A DNA stretch of 64,000 nt, from positions 1 through 64,000 of the forward strand of contig JAFVGH010000043.1 in the NCBI GenBank assembly GCA_017475045.1, written 5' to 3'. Origin of the DNA: Fibrobacter sp. (lineage in GTDB: Bacteria > Fibrobacterota > Fibrobacteria > Fibrobacterales > Fibrobacteraceae). Under the pieces are notes generated by a model, which searched no databases, had not been told where the DNA came from, and worked only from the letters and a program-made list of their open reading frames with translations. Both the position numbers and the translations under genes were made by a program. This document shows, in pieces, positions 1 to 8,053 of this stretch (positions are counted from its first letter, which is position 1; every line of letters starts with the position of its first letter).

Positions 1-2
1 AG

Positions 3-122
3 TTCAAGGCTGAACTTGAAAAATATCTGGAATGGTTTTGTTCTAAACGGATAAAGGTCGGACTCAACGGGATGAGTCCAGCGGATTATCGGAAACTATA
101 TTTGGACAAACAACCTGTCTAA
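3..122 (+). CDS. IS3-family transposase, C-terminal end (partial, runs off the window start)
   Basis: Thirty-nine codons are open from the window edge to a TAA. The tail has the typical end of an IS3/IS150-group DDE integrase: an aromatic and basic helix (LEKYLEWFCSKR), then LNGMSPADYR, close to the usual LkGlSPveYR signature, then a short tail. The catalytic DDE residues would lie outside the window, so activity cannot be judged. The terminal inverted repeat of the element should lie just downstream (about 123-170), but its partner is not in view. It may mark the edge of an insertion beside the ATPase gene. Confidence 0.7.
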   Translation, partial: FKAELEKYLEWFCSKRIKVGLNGMSPADYRKLYLDKQPV

Positions 123-234
123 ATTATTGTCCGCATCCCCATTTGTGACCTCAAAAAGAGCGAAAAATCGCGCTAAAAAAAGGAGTTTTTTGATGAAAAA
201 ATGACGAAAAACCGCTAAAATCGCCTTTTTCAAA

Positions 235-333
235 TTATTTCTTTGGAAAATATCCAAAAACATCGAATTATTTGTTTGGAAAATATCCGAAATTGACTAT
301 ATTTTTCTTTGGAAAATGTCCGAAGGCGGTTCT
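235..333 (+). repeat. three tandem 33-bp units upstream of the ATPase gene
   Basis: Units at 235-267, 268-300 and 301-333 each carry TTTGGAAAATATCC or a one-base variant at the same offset, so the core recurs every 33 bp (core starts 245, 278 and 311). The period is a whole number of codons and the frame of the downstream gene stays open through all three, each unit reading roughly F-x-WK(I/M)S. The last unit ends four bases before the chosen start codon. It could be an operator array or the remnant of a repeat-encoded N-terminus. The rest of the 123-336 interval shows no gene. Confidence 0.75.
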
Positions 334-336
334 AGA

Positions 337-1701
337 ATGTATTTTGAGCGAAAAATTGACAAATTCTTGTTGGAATGGTCCAAGCAAAAAAGCCACAAGC
401 CGCTACTGCTACGTGGGGCACGCCAAGTAGGGAAATCTAGTTCTGTTGAACACCTGGGTGAACACTTCGAAAATTGCGTCAGCATCAATTTTGAAAAGAA
501 TCCGGAATACAAAGAGGTATTTAAGAAAAATCTGGATGTGAATAGAATCGTTGCTGAAATTTCCGCCATAAGTGCCAGGCCTATTATTCCTGGACAGACG
601 CTCCTTTTTCTAGATGAGGTTCAGCTTTGCCCCGAAGCGATCATGTCGCTCCGTTTCTTTAAGGAAGACTTGCCCTGCTTGCACGTGATTGCCGCCGGAT
701 CACTGCTTGAATTCGCCCTACAGGAACTCCCGACTTTTGGCGTGGGCCGCATCCATTCCATGTTCATGTACCCCATGACCTTTGACGAGTTCGCGCAGGC
801 AAATGGTTTTGACAAGCTTCTAAAAATCCGCGACCAGGCATCGAGCGATAAGCCGTTGCCGGAAACGATTCACAATAAATTCGTGGAACTTTTCAGAACC
901 TACCTCATGGTGGGCGGAATGCCAGAAGTAGTCGCCAAGTGGGTTGAAAGCAAGGACTATCTACAGTGTCAATCTATCCAAGACGACATTCTGATTTCGT
1001 ACGAAGATGACTTTGCCAAATACAAGAAGAATGTCGACCCTACTTTACTCAGGACTGCATTCCGAAGTGCGGCATTGCAAATCACAAAGAAATTCACGTA
1101 TGCAAAGGTAGGGAACGGTTACAAAACAGAAAAAATCCGTGAAGCCATGCAGTTGCTTACCCTTGCGGGAATTGTCATTCCCGTAACACGTTCTGCAGCA
1201 AACGGACTCCCTTTGGGGAGCGAAGCGGATCCGTCTTACCAAAAATACCTGCTTCTCGATTCCGGTTTGCAATTACGGCTAATGAATATGTCCCTTGGCG
1301 ACATTTCCGAGACAATCTCTGCGATTCTCACGGCAAGTGCCGCGGATCTTGTGAACAAAGGCTCGTTGGCAGAAATGGTTGCCGGGCTTGAACTTTTACG
1401 GAACAAGACGCCAAATATGCGGCACGAATTGTTCTATTGGACGCGGATGCAAAAGAATAGCCAGTCCGAAGTGGATTATGTGGATTCCCTTGGTGGGCAT
1501 GTCATGCCTATCGAGGTCAAGGCAGATACCCAGGGGGGCATGAAGAGCCTATGGAATATGATGCGCGAGAAAAATCTTTCGAGCGCTTATCGTATTTCTC
1601 TTGAAAACTTAGGGCAATTCGACTACCATGATTCCGAAGCGGAAAATGCAATTCGCCACGTTCAAATATGTCCGCTTTACGCCATATCGCAGATAAAGTA
1701 A
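337..1701 (+). CDS. AAA_14 ATPase with DUF4143 C-terminus
   Basis: Predicted P-loop ATPase of the large AAA_14/DUF4143 family found in many gut bacteria and archaea; its cellular role is unknown. The Walker A motif GARQVGKS is at residues 27-34 and a Walker B LLFLDEVQ lies near residue 88. The C-terminal part contains EVDYVD followed by MPIEVKA, the acidic/ExK arrangement of a PD-(D/E)xK-like fold. I chose ATG 337 because GGCGG precedes it; the ATG at 316 lies inside the third upstream repeat and lacks a good ribosome site. At 454 aa it has normal family length. It stands alone, 20 bp from the convergent ohrR. A distant family member sits in the defence operon at 46-48 kb. Confidence 0.85.
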   Translation: MYFERKIDKFLLEWSKQKSHKPLLLRGARQVGKSSSVEHLGEHFENCVSINFEKNPEYKEVFKKNLDVNRIVAEISAISARPIIPGQTLLFLDEVQLCPEAIMSLRFFKEDLPCLHVIAAGSLLEFALQELPTFGVGRIHSMFMYPMTFDEFAQANGFDKLLKIRDQASSDKPLPETIHNKFVELFRTYLMVGGMPEVVAKWVESKDYLQCQSIQDDILISYEDDFAKYKKNVDPTLLRTAFRSAALQITKKFTYAKVGNGYKTEKIREAMQLLTLAGIVIPVTRSAANGLPLGSEADPSYQKYLLLDSGLQLRLMNMSLGDISETISAILTASAADLVNKGSLAEMVAGLELLRNKTPNMRHELFYWTRMQKNSQSEVDYVDSLGGHVMPIEVKADTQGGMKSLWNMMREKNLSSAYRISLENLGQFDYHDSEAENAIRHVQICPLYAISQIK

Positions 1702-1722
1702 AATTGGTTGAGTAAAAGTTCT

Positions 1723-2157
1723 TTAAGGAGCCTCAAACCCTTCCAAAACCTTGTACAGCAGGGTGTACAGGGTCTTTGCTTCGGCATCGGAGAGGTTCAC
1801 GCAGCTGGCCATGGACTTGGGGACGCTTGCGGCCTTGCGCTTGAGCGATTCGCCTTCGGCGGTGAGGCTTACCGAGAGGCAGCGCTCGTCGCTCTCTTCG
1901 CGGGTGCGCTGGATGTAGCCCTTGGCTTCGAGCTTTTTCAGGAGCGGGGTGAGCGTGCCCGAATCGAGGAACAGCTTTTTGCCGAGTTCAGAGACGTTGC
2001 ACTTCTTTTCTTCCCAGAGCACAAGCATCACTATGTACTGCGTGTACGTGAGGTCGAGCGGTTCCAGGTACGGGGCGTAGCGACGCGTGATCTCCTTGGA
2101 CGCGGCATACAGCGGGAAGCACAGCTGGTTTTCGAGTTTTAGCTGGGGGCAGTTCAT
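1723..2157 (-). CDS. ohrR: MarR-family organic hydroperoxide regulator OhrR
   Basis: Winged-helix MarR repressor, 144 aa. The N-terminal segment LENQLCFPLYAASKEITRRY matches the OhrR helix that carries the single peroxide-sensing cysteine (Cys12 here). The recognition-helix region LDSGTLTPLLKKLEAKGYI and the wing DERCLSV also fit OhrR closely. In known OhrR proteins, oxidation of this cysteine releases DNA. There is one other cysteine-containing segment (ASCVNL) near the end, so a 2-Cys mechanism is possible. It lies 8 bp downstream of the peroxidase gene on the same strand, so the two are almost surely co-transcribed and autoregulated from the box at 2784-2801. Confidence 0.9.
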   Translation of the reverse strand: MNCPQLKLENQLCFPLYAASKEITRRYAPYLEPLDLTYTQYIVMLVLWEEKKCNVSELGKKLFLDSGTLTPLLKKLEAKGYIQRTREESDERCLSVSLTAEGESLKRKAASVPKSMASCVNLSDAEAKTLYTLLYKVLEGFEAP

Positions 2158-2165
2158 GGCGGCTC

Positions 2166-2711
2166 CTAGAGCAGTTTCTCTACACAGGCGCGCACGTCGT
2201 CCATGTCGGCGGTGGGTTCAAAACGCGCGACCACGTTGCCTTCGCGGTCGATCACGAACTTGGTGAAGTTCCACTTGATGTCGGGATTTTTCTTGTAGTC
2301 CTTGTCGATGCTCTTGAGCAAGAGCGCCATGGCGGCGGCCTTCACGCCAAAGCCGAAACCTTCGAAACCTTTCTGCGATTTCAGGTAGGTGTAGAGCGGG
2401 AGAGCGTCGGGGCCGTTCACGTCGGACTTTTTCATTTGCGGGAATTCGGTGCCGTAGTTGAGCGTGCAGAATTCGTGGATTTCGTCGTCGGTGCCGGGGG
2501 TCTGCCCCTTGAACTGGTTGCAGGGAATGTCGATGACTTCGAAACCCTTGTCGTGGAAATCGGAATACATCTGTTCTATAGGCTTGTAGTGCGGGGTGAA
2601 GCCGCAGCCGGTCGCGGTGTTCACGATGAGCATCACCTTGCCCTTGAAGTTCGCGAGCGGGACCTGGTTCCCCTTGCCGTCGGTAAGCGTGTAATCGTAG
2701 ATGGGTGCCAT
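2166..2711 (-). CDS. glutathione peroxidase-family thiol peroxidase
   Basis: Reduces peroxides with a cysteine active site. The thioredoxin-like fold starts directly. The peroxidatic residue is Cys36 in NTATGCGFTPHY, where animal enzymes have selenocysteine. The second signature CNQFKGQTPG supplies the catalytic Gln, and the third active-site Trp is in WNFTKFVI. The start ATG at 2711 is preceded by GGAGG at a good distance; a longer in-frame start at 2753 has none. Length (181 aa) is normal. Most bacterial members use thioredoxin rather than glutathione, so the family name should not be read as the electron donor. First gene of the gpx-ohrR unit. Confidence 0.92.
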   Translation of the reverse strand: MAPIYDYTLTDGKGNQVPLANFKGKVMLIVNTATGCGFTPHYKPIEQMYSDFHDKGFEVIDIPCNQFKGQTPGTDDEIHEFCTLNYGTEFPQMKKSDVNGPDALPLYTYLKSQKGFEGFGFGVKAAAMALLLKSIDKDYKKNPDIKWNFTKFVIDREGNVVARFEPTADMDDVRACVEKLL

Positions 2712-2783
2712 AATGAGCCTCCGTTTTTTATGAATGTCGGCGCTTGGTTGCACCGTATTTCATTGCATTTTGTTTCGCCGTAT

Positions 2784-2801
2784 TTGATTGTATACAATTA
2801 A
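2784..2801. promoter_or_regulatory. ohrR: OhrR operator (OhrR box)
   Basis: The perfect palindrome ATTGTATACAAT (2787-2798) sits in a wider near-palindrome with TT/AA flanks. It equals the core half of the well-studied Bacillus OhrR operator (AATTGTATACAATT). It lies about 75 bp upstream of the gpx start on the minus strand, where the promoter of the gpx-ohrR unit must be. The adjoining AAATTTTATAAAATTT (2800-2815) is a second AT palindrome that may extend the site or hold the -10 region. Confidence 0.8.
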
Positions 2802-2876
2802 ATTTTATAAAATTTATTGCCGAAAGTCAATAGGTTTAAGCAAAAAAAATGATTTTTTTGCATTTTTTCTATTTTT

Positions 2877-3296
2877 ATGCCCATGAAACGCATAGAGGTC
2901 GTGGCAGGTGTTATTTGTGACGGGGTGCCGCATTCCGCAGGCACACGTGTTTTTGCCACGCAGCGCGGCTATGGCGACTACAAGGACTTCTGGGAATTCC
3001 CGGGCGGCAAGATGGAGGCCGGCGAGACTCCGCAGCAGGCACTCGCGCGCGAGTTAAAAGAAGAACTCGCCGTCGATGTGAGCGTTGGCGAGTTTATCTG
3101 TACCGTAGATTACGACTATCCGGCCTTCCACCTGACCATGCACTGCTTTTACTGCACGCTCGCGCAAGGTTGTGCACCCAAGCTGCTGGAGCACGAGGCC
3201 GCCCGCTGGCTAGCCGCACCGGAACTGCACAGCGTGAACTGGCTCCCCGCCGACATCAAGGTCGTCGAAGCGCTAAAATCGACCAAAATCGGCTAA
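2877..3296 (+). CDS. Nudix hydrolase, MutT-like (8-oxo-dGTP pyrophosphatase type)
   Basis: The Nudix box is complete and canonical: GGKMEAGETPQQALARELKEEL spans about residues 43-65, with the GX5EX7REUXEEXGU spacing and the metal-binding glutamates. The N-terminal MKRIEVVAGVI strand and the WEFPGG turn are typical of the MutT/CTP-pyrophosphohydrolase group that cleans oxidised nucleotides. At 139 aa it is the usual size. Two ATGs (2877, 2883) are possible and neither has a clear ribosome site. It is transcribed away from gpx-ohrR and the two share the 2712-2876 intergenic space. Confidence 0.88.
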   Translation: MPMKRIEVVAGVICDGVPHSAGTRVFATQRGYGDYKDFWEFPGGKMEAGETPQQALARELKEELAVDVSVGEFICTVDYDYPAFHLTMHCFYCTLAQGCAPKLLEHEAARWLAAPELHSVNWLPADIKVVEALKSTKIG

Positions 3297-3443
3297 AAAC
3301 GCCATTTCCGTCCGTAAACTTCTTTTTATTGACAACTCATCCATAGGTATGCATGTGCGGCCTGTGTTTTTGCCCCCATGGCATATTAGATTAATAAATG
3401 GTCAAATGTGTCTTTGGGCGACCATAGGGAAAAAGGAGTTCAG

Positions 3444-4961
3444 ATGAGTATCAATGCCCCCCATTTTACAGCGGCTGCATGCGCTTTGGCCTTTTGCGGG
3501 CTGGCTTCCGCCTACACCGTCACGGGCAGCGTCTCGGACAGCAACGGCAATGCGCTCGAAGGGGCCTCGGTAAGCCTCCTCAAAGAGGGCAAGTCCACCG
3601 CTACCGACAACCAGGGTAAATTCACCATCCACGAAGACGAAGTGATCGGTATCCACGCCGCAAGGAACACCGTGGGCTACCTGAGCGTGGACAACGGCGT
3701 GCTCACCTACTCGCAGAGCTCTTCCTCGCCGATACACTTGACGATTTTCAACTCCCTCGGCAACCGGGTATTCAGCAAGACCCTGCAGGGCTCCGGCATG
3801 TTCGACCTGAACCGTGCCATCAAGGCCCGCGGCACCTATTTTGCGCAGGTGCGCGTAGGCAGCGCAATGCAGAACTTCAAGTTCGCCACCGAGGGCAACT
3901 ACACCAGCAGTTTCAGCACGCAGGGTGCGCTCCTGAAAGATATCCAGCAGGGCGAGGCCATCCGCTTCGTGGCCGATGGCTACGACACGCTCACGGTACC
4001 GCTCGGCACGCTCGACACCACGCTCGACGTGAAGCTCAACGCGGTGGCCCCGCAGTTCAAGTTCGGCTATGCAATTGGCAACGACCCGACCCCGAGTAAG
4101 GGCTGCGGTAAAAATTCCACATTGAGAAAAGTCAAGAGCGTCGAAAACGGCGACCAGTTCCAGATACAGGTTGGCAGCGACAGCCGCACCTACTTCATCA
4201 CCCTGCCCAAGAACTACGACAACGCCAAGCCGCACAAGGTGCTGTTCGCGCTGCACTGCTACGGCAGCAACGGCGAAGACTTCGTGCACCACGCCGCCGA
4301 CTACGACCACCCCACTCCGTACTACGGCCAGCAGGTGCTCGACAAGAACGGCGACTACATCTTCGTTTCGCTTGACGCGATTGGCGGCCTGTGGAACAAG
4401 GGCCAGGCCGACCACGACTTCTTTGCCCAGACACTCACCACACTCAACGAAAACTACTGCATTGACACGAGCCGCGTGTTCATTACAGGCTTCAGCTACG
4501 GTGCAATGTTCAGCTACTCGCTCATGCAAGACATGCAGACCCGCGTGCGTGCTGCGGCCACCTACGCCGTTGCCGACTACAACATCTGGCTGCCCGAAGG
4601 CAACAACATGAAGAACCAGCCCATCGCCTGGATGAACGTCCACGGCAAAAACGATGGCCGATGCGACTATAACCGCGCAAAGACCAGCGCCCTCCCGAGA
4701 ATCCTCAAGCGTAACGGCAAGGCCGATGCCAACGGCGACTTCACCGACGCAAGCAGCGAAAAGCCGCAGGAAATCAGCGGCAACACCGGGCACGTGTGCT
4801 ACGACTTCAAGGACGTAGACGAACGCTTCCCCGTCAAGTGGTGCAGCTGGCCGGGTGACCACCAGTGGACAGCACACGACACCGGCAACATGAGCATCGG
4901 CTGGAACTGGGAAAGCACCTGGGTTCCCGAAGCGGTCCACGAGTTCTTCGAGCAGTTCTAA
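3444..4961 (+). CDS. secreted CE1-type esterase (feruloyl/acetyl-xylan esterase-like) with N-terminal accessory module
   Basis: Predicted secreted alpha/beta hydrolase that removes ester side groups from hemicellulose. Residues 1-23 form a signal peptide ending LASA. Residues 25-60 look like a carboxypeptidase-regulatory beta-sandwich (VTGSVSDSNGNALEGASV). Residues 90-150 resemble a T9SS sorting-type strand set (IFNSLGNRVFSKTL, GTYFAQVRV). The catalytic domain runs from about 210 to 505: nucleophile Ser351 in GFSYGAM, general-base His473 in GDHQW, and paired cysteines typical of CE1 and PHB-depolymerase-like esterases. Start ATG 3444 follows AGGAG. It converges on the two GH45 genes, with one terminator between them. 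Substrate (feruloyl or acetyl) cannot be told from sequence alone. Confidence 0.82.
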   Translation: MSINAPHFTAAACALAFCGLASAYTVTGSVSDSNGNALEGASVSLLKEGKSTATDNQGKFTIHEDEVIGIHAARNTVGYLSVDNGVLTYSQSSSSPIHLTIFNSLGNRVFSKTLQGSGMFDLNRAIKARGTYFAQVRVGSAMQNFKFATEGNYTSSFSTQGALLKDIQQGEAIRFVADGYDTLTVPLGTLDTTLDVKLNAVAPQFKFGYAIGNDPTPSKGCGKNSTLRKVKSVENGDQFQIQVGSDSRTYFITLPKNYDNAKPHKVLFALHCYGSNGEDFVHHAADYDHPTPYYGQQVLDKNGDYIFVSLDAIGGLWNKGQADHDFFAQTLTTLNENYCIDTSRVFITGFSYGAMFSYSLMQDMQTRVRAAATYAVADYNIWLPEGNNMKNQPIAWMNVHGKNDGRCDYNRAKTSALPRILKRNGKADANGDFTDASSEKPQEISGNTGHVCYDFKDVDERFPVKWCSWPGDHQWTAHDTGNMSIGWNWESTWVPEAVHEFFEQF

Positions 4962-4983
4962 AGAGTTCCTCCATAACCAACCC

Positions 4984-5016
4984 AAAGGGCCCGCCGGTAA
5001 CGGCGGACCCTTTCTT
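4984..5016. terminator. bidirectional terminator between the esterase and GH45 genes
   Basis: AAAGGGCCCGCCG, a GTAA loop, then CGGCGGACCCTTT forms a 13-bp stem with one G-U pair and is followed by TTCTTT. The A run on the other side lets it serve the converging GH45 transcript too. Confidence 0.85.
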
Positions 5017-5038
5017 TACACATCCAGAATTTTCAAGC

Positions 5039-6448
5039 TTACTCGTTCAAGCAACCGGCGCTCGGGTTCGTCCAGCCGTTTTCCGGGGGAGCTTCGCCCG
5101 CCTTCCAGCAATGGAGCGTGTCGAGCACCCCGCCTTCGTAAGTAGACCAGTCGGTCACCTTCTTGATGTTGGTTTCGTTTGTGGTGTTGATTCGGCTCGA
5201 GTAATGGTCAATCAGGTACTGCGGGCATTCCACTTCTTCGATGTAGTAAGTCGGATTGTCAGCAGCCATATACCAGTCGGCAAACCAGTAGCAACCGCGC
5301 AACAGGTTCGGCAGGCCACCATCAGCAAAAGCGGCATCGCACATATCCTTGACGCAAGTCTGGTAACATTCCAGGGAGCCTTCGGTACCGCAGTTCGTGT
5401 TTTTCTGGCATTCCGTAAGGAACCCGCCAAAACCAGCGCCCCAGTTAAAACCGGCGCCCTTGTTCACCTGGGTAGAGAGAGCGTCAAAGGCGCCCACGCC
5501 GCCACCCGGCACCATCAAGTCGAACTGGCCTGCAGGCAAGTTAGCGTTACCGCCAGCCACATCGTTACCGATGTTAGAGGCCATCACCACCAGGTGCTTA
5601 CCCTTAAGGGCCTTATGGGTCGCCTTGGGCGGGTTCTGCTCGAACTCATCCTTGAAATGGCCATCGTACTGCAAGTGATAACACTTGCCGCACCTGCTGT
5701 CGGCGGTGCCAGCAACGTATGCGTAAGCAAGAGTGTCGTTCACGGCAATAGGAGCCATGTCGGTACAGGTGAACACGCCCTTTTCTTTTTCGTCGCCACA
5801 GGCGCTTCTGGTACCTTCGTAACCGAACCAGGACTTTGTTACGTTGCCCAAAGTAAAGGTGGGGACTTCCACATCGTGGATGTTGCAGTTACGCGCCGTG
5901 CCAAAGGTGGATTGATAAGCCTCGTTAGAAGATATGTCTGCGCGAGTCTTATCGTTATCGCTTTCCTTAAGCCAGGAGCAGTGCGGCTTGCAGGCGTCCC
6001 AGTAACGCGTATTCCAGCCACGCGGGGCCGTAGCGCTAATGTCCTTGGTGTATTCGGACGGAGGCGGGCCATAAGATTCAATAGTCGGGAATCCGTTATC
6101 GTCGAGCGGGACCGCGCCGGAACTGCTGACAGGGACTGTCTCGCTAGAGTTCGGGTCGATGCTGGTACTAGAGCCCGGAACAACGGAGCCGCTGGAAAGC
6201 GGGTCAACTACCGTGCTCGATGTCGGGTCAACCGGATTCGTCGAAGAACCAGGGTTCACTGCAGCGCTCGAGCCGGGATTCACGGATTCACTAGAGCCCG
6301 GGACAACTGCCGCGCTAGACGCAGGGCCGATTACTGCACTCGAAAGACCGGGCTGCTGATTATCCGGAGACGACGGATCGTCACCGCAAGCGCAAATCAT
6401 GGCGACCGCACCGGCCGCAACCATTGACTTGAACAGTTTACGTTTCAT
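5039..6448 (-). CDS. GH45 endoglucanase-like lipoprotein, copy 1
   Basis: Predicted cellulase of glycoside hydrolase family 45, cutting beta-1,4-glucan at the surface. The first 21 residues are a lipoprotein signal (MICAC, lipid Cys21). Residues 24-110 are a low-complexity Ser/Pro linker with PGSS and PNSS units. The catalytic domain begins near residue 140: NTRYWDACKPHCSW is the GH45 signature with catalytic Asp151, and the second conserved block is FDLMVPGGGVGAFDAL. It has many cysteines, as expected for a disulphide-rich GH45. The lipobox is slightly unusual (Cys at -2). Nine bases separate it from its upstream paralogue, so both belong to one operon. Confidence 0.88.
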   Translation of the reverse strand: MKRKLFKSMVAAGAVAMICACGDDPSSPDNQQPGLSSAVIGPASSAAVVPGSSESVNPGSSAAVNPGSSTNPVDPTSSTVVDPLSSGSVVPGSSTSIDPNSSETVPVSSSGAVPLDDNGFPTIESYGPPPSEYTKDISATAPRGWNTRYWDACKPHCSWLKESDNDKTRADISSNEAYQSTFGTARNCNIHDVEVPTFTLGNVTKSWFGYEGTRSACGDEKEKGVFTCTDMAPIAVNDTLAYAYVAGTADSRCGKCYHLQYDGHFKDEFEQNPPKATHKALKGKHLVVMASNIGNDVAGGNANLPAGQFDLMVPGGGVGAFDALSTQVNKGAGFNWGAGFGGFLTECQKNTNCGTEGSLECYQTCVKDMCDAAFADGGLPNLLRGCYWFADWYMAADNPTYYIEEVECPQYLIDHYSSRINTTNETNIKKVTDWSTYEGGVLDTLHCWKAGEAPPENGWTNPSAGCLNE

Positions 6449-6457
6449 AGCACCTCG

Positions 6458-7804
6458 TTACGGAGCGCAGCCGGCGCCACGGCCATTCGGGTCGTTCGGG
6501 TTCTCGCCATCCTTCCAACAATAGACCGTATCGAGCACGTCGCCCTTCTTGTAATCGGACCAGTCGTCCTGCCAACGCCAGCGGTTTTCCAAAGTCGTAT
6601 TGAAGGTCGTCAGGTAGTGGTCCACCAGGTACTGCGGGCATTCCACTTCTTCCCAGTTGTAGGTCGGGTTGTCGGCGGCCATGTACCATTCGGCATACCA
6701 GCGGCAGCCGCGCAAAAGGTTCGGCCAGTCCTTGAACACTTCGTCGCACTTGTTGAGCACGCACTGCTGGTAGGCTTCCACAGTGTTGTCCCAGCCGAGG
6801 CTCTGCTGGCATTCGGTGAGGAATCCGCCACCGTTTGCACCGAGGCCGCTTGCAGGCACGCCAATCTGCGTAGAGAGTGCGTTAAAGGCACCCACGCCAC
6901 CGCCCGGCACAAGCATGTCGTACTGGCCGGCTTCCACGTCGTAACCGATGTTGGATGCCATCACGATCATGTGCTTGCCCTTGAGCGCCTTGTGTGTGGC
7001 CTTCACGTCGTTCGCATGGTTGCCACCGTTAAACTGCAGGTGGAAGCACTTGCCACATCCGCCACCGAACTGTGCGCCCGGAGCAGCGACGTAGCCGTAA
7101 GAAAGATTCTCGTTCACCTGGATCGGAGCCATGTCGGTGCAGGTGTAGGTGCCGCCGGCATTGTTGTTGACGCAGGCGCTGTTCGTGCCTTCGTAACCCA
7201 TCCAGTACTGCTGTACCGCATGGCCGAGCGTAAACGCCGGGACTTCGACATCGTGGATATTGCAGTTACGCGCGACGGTGAGGCCAGCCTGGTAGGCTGC
7301 TTCGCTCGTGGTATCGACGCTGCTGAGCCAGGAACAGTGCGGCTTGCAGGCATCCCAGTAGCGGCTGCTCCAGCCGGTCTTTCCATTGTTCAGGATGTCC
7401 TTGGTGTAGGCCTCGGGAGGCGGGCCGTAAGATTCGAGAGTCGGGAAGCCGTTCTCGTCGCGGGGAACGTCGCTGGAGCTGCTGACCGGGACAGTCTCGC
7501 TGGAGCCGGGAACGACGGCGCTGGAACCGGGGGCTACCGTGCTGGAGCCCGGAACGACGGTACTGGAGCCAGGGACGGTCTCGCTGGAGCCGGGAACGAC
7601 TGCACTGGAACCAGGAACAACCGCGCTGGAGTTCGGGTCGATGCCGGTGCTGGAACCAGGAACTGTGCCGCTGGAAGTCGGATCGATTACAGCGCTAGAG
7701 GCACCGGGCTGCGGAGTATCCGGGGAAGAGGGATCGTCGCCGCAGGCGCACACGAGCGCCATCGCGCCCGCAGCAATCATAAACTTCGTAAAACGGTTTT
7801 TCAT
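6458..7804 (-). CDS. GH45 endoglucanase-like lipoprotein, copy 2
   Basis: Paralogue of the next gene and first in the pair. It has the same lipoprotein signal (LVCAC, then GDDPSSPD). The linker of about residues 28-110 is built from repeated VPGSS(T/A/E) units, nearly a perfect repeat at DNA level. The GH45 domain then follows, with SRYWDACKPHCSW and YDMLVPGGGVGAFNAL. It shares domain layout and many full blocks with copy 1 but differs in loops (it lacks the KESDNDKTRAD insertion), so the duplication is not recent. The ribosome site AGGAG precedes the ATG. A perfect palindrome lies about 70 bp upstream and may control the pair. Confidence 0.9.
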   Translation of the reverse strand: MKNRFTKFMIAAGAMALVCACGDDPSSPDTPQPGASSAVIDPTSSGTVPGSSTGIDPNSSAVVPGSSAVVPGSSETVPGSSTVVPGSSTVAPGSSAVVPGSSETVPVSSSSDVPRDENGFPTLESYGPPPEAYTKDILNNGKTGWSSRYWDACKPHCSWLSSVDTTSEAAYQAGLTVARNCNIHDVEVPAFTLGHAVQQYWMGYEGTNSACVNNNAGGTYTCTDMAPIQVNENLSYGYVAAPGAQFGGGCGKCFHLQFNGGNHANDVKATHKALKGKHMIVMASNIGYDVEAGQYDMLVPGGGVGAFNALSTQIGVPASGLGANGGGFLTECQQSLGWDNTVEAYQQCVLNKCDEVFKDWPNLLRGCRWYAEWYMAADNPTYNWEEVECPQYLVDHYLTTFNTTLENRWRWQDDWSDYKKGDVLDTVYCWKDGENPNDPNGRGAGCAP

Positions 7805-7870
7805 AAAACTCCTTATTTATACGACCTTAAAAATATATTCATGGTACGGCTTACGCACAGAAAAAAGTTA

Positions 7871-7894
7871 TTTGGAACATTATAATGTTCCCAA
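7871..7894. promoter_or_regulatory. palindromic operator/promoter upstream of the GH45 pair
   Basis: GGAACATTATAATGTTCC (7874-7891) is a perfect 18-bp palindrome, extended by TTT/AAA flanks. It contains TATAAT on both strands, so it can overlap the -10 box of a promoter reading into the GH45 genes, whose start is about 70 bp away. The binding protein is unknown. Confidence 0.55.
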
Positions 7895-7951
7895 ACTGTG
7901 CCCGAACGTGTTAGAACTCACAGATTTACGCAAAATATTGCGCGAACGGTC

Positions 7952-7987
7952 AAAAAAAAGGCCGCACTCGCGTGCAAGCCTTTTTTT
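7952..7987 (-). terminator. terminator downstream of purM
   Basis: A run of A, AAGGC-CGCAC, short loop, GTGC-AAGCCTT and a run of T make a hairpin flanked by A and T runs, able to work in both directions between purM and the GH45 promoter region. Confidence 0.75.
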
Positions 7988-7988
7988 A

Positions 7989-8052
7989 AATGTGGAATGT
8001 GGAGTGTGAAATGACTAATGATCCACTTCACATCTCACATCACACATTTCAC
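7989..8052. repeat. AATGTG-type imperfect inverted repeat
   Basis: The left arm reads AATGTGGAATGTGGAGTGTG and the right arm, on the other strand, AATGTGAAATGTGTGATGTG. The arms are GTG-rich variants of each other around a short centre. A related stretch (AATGTGTAGTGTGTAATGTG) occurs after lysA at 20674-20693. This looks like a dispersed intergenic repeat family. Confidence 0.6.
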
Positions 8053-8053
8053 A

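Noticed and set aside
3402..4985. 527-codon minus-strand frame opposite the CE1 esterase
   Set aside because: It mirrors the strong codon bias of the plus-strand gene, has no domain and no ribosome site; the plus-strand frame has a signal peptide and catalytic residues.
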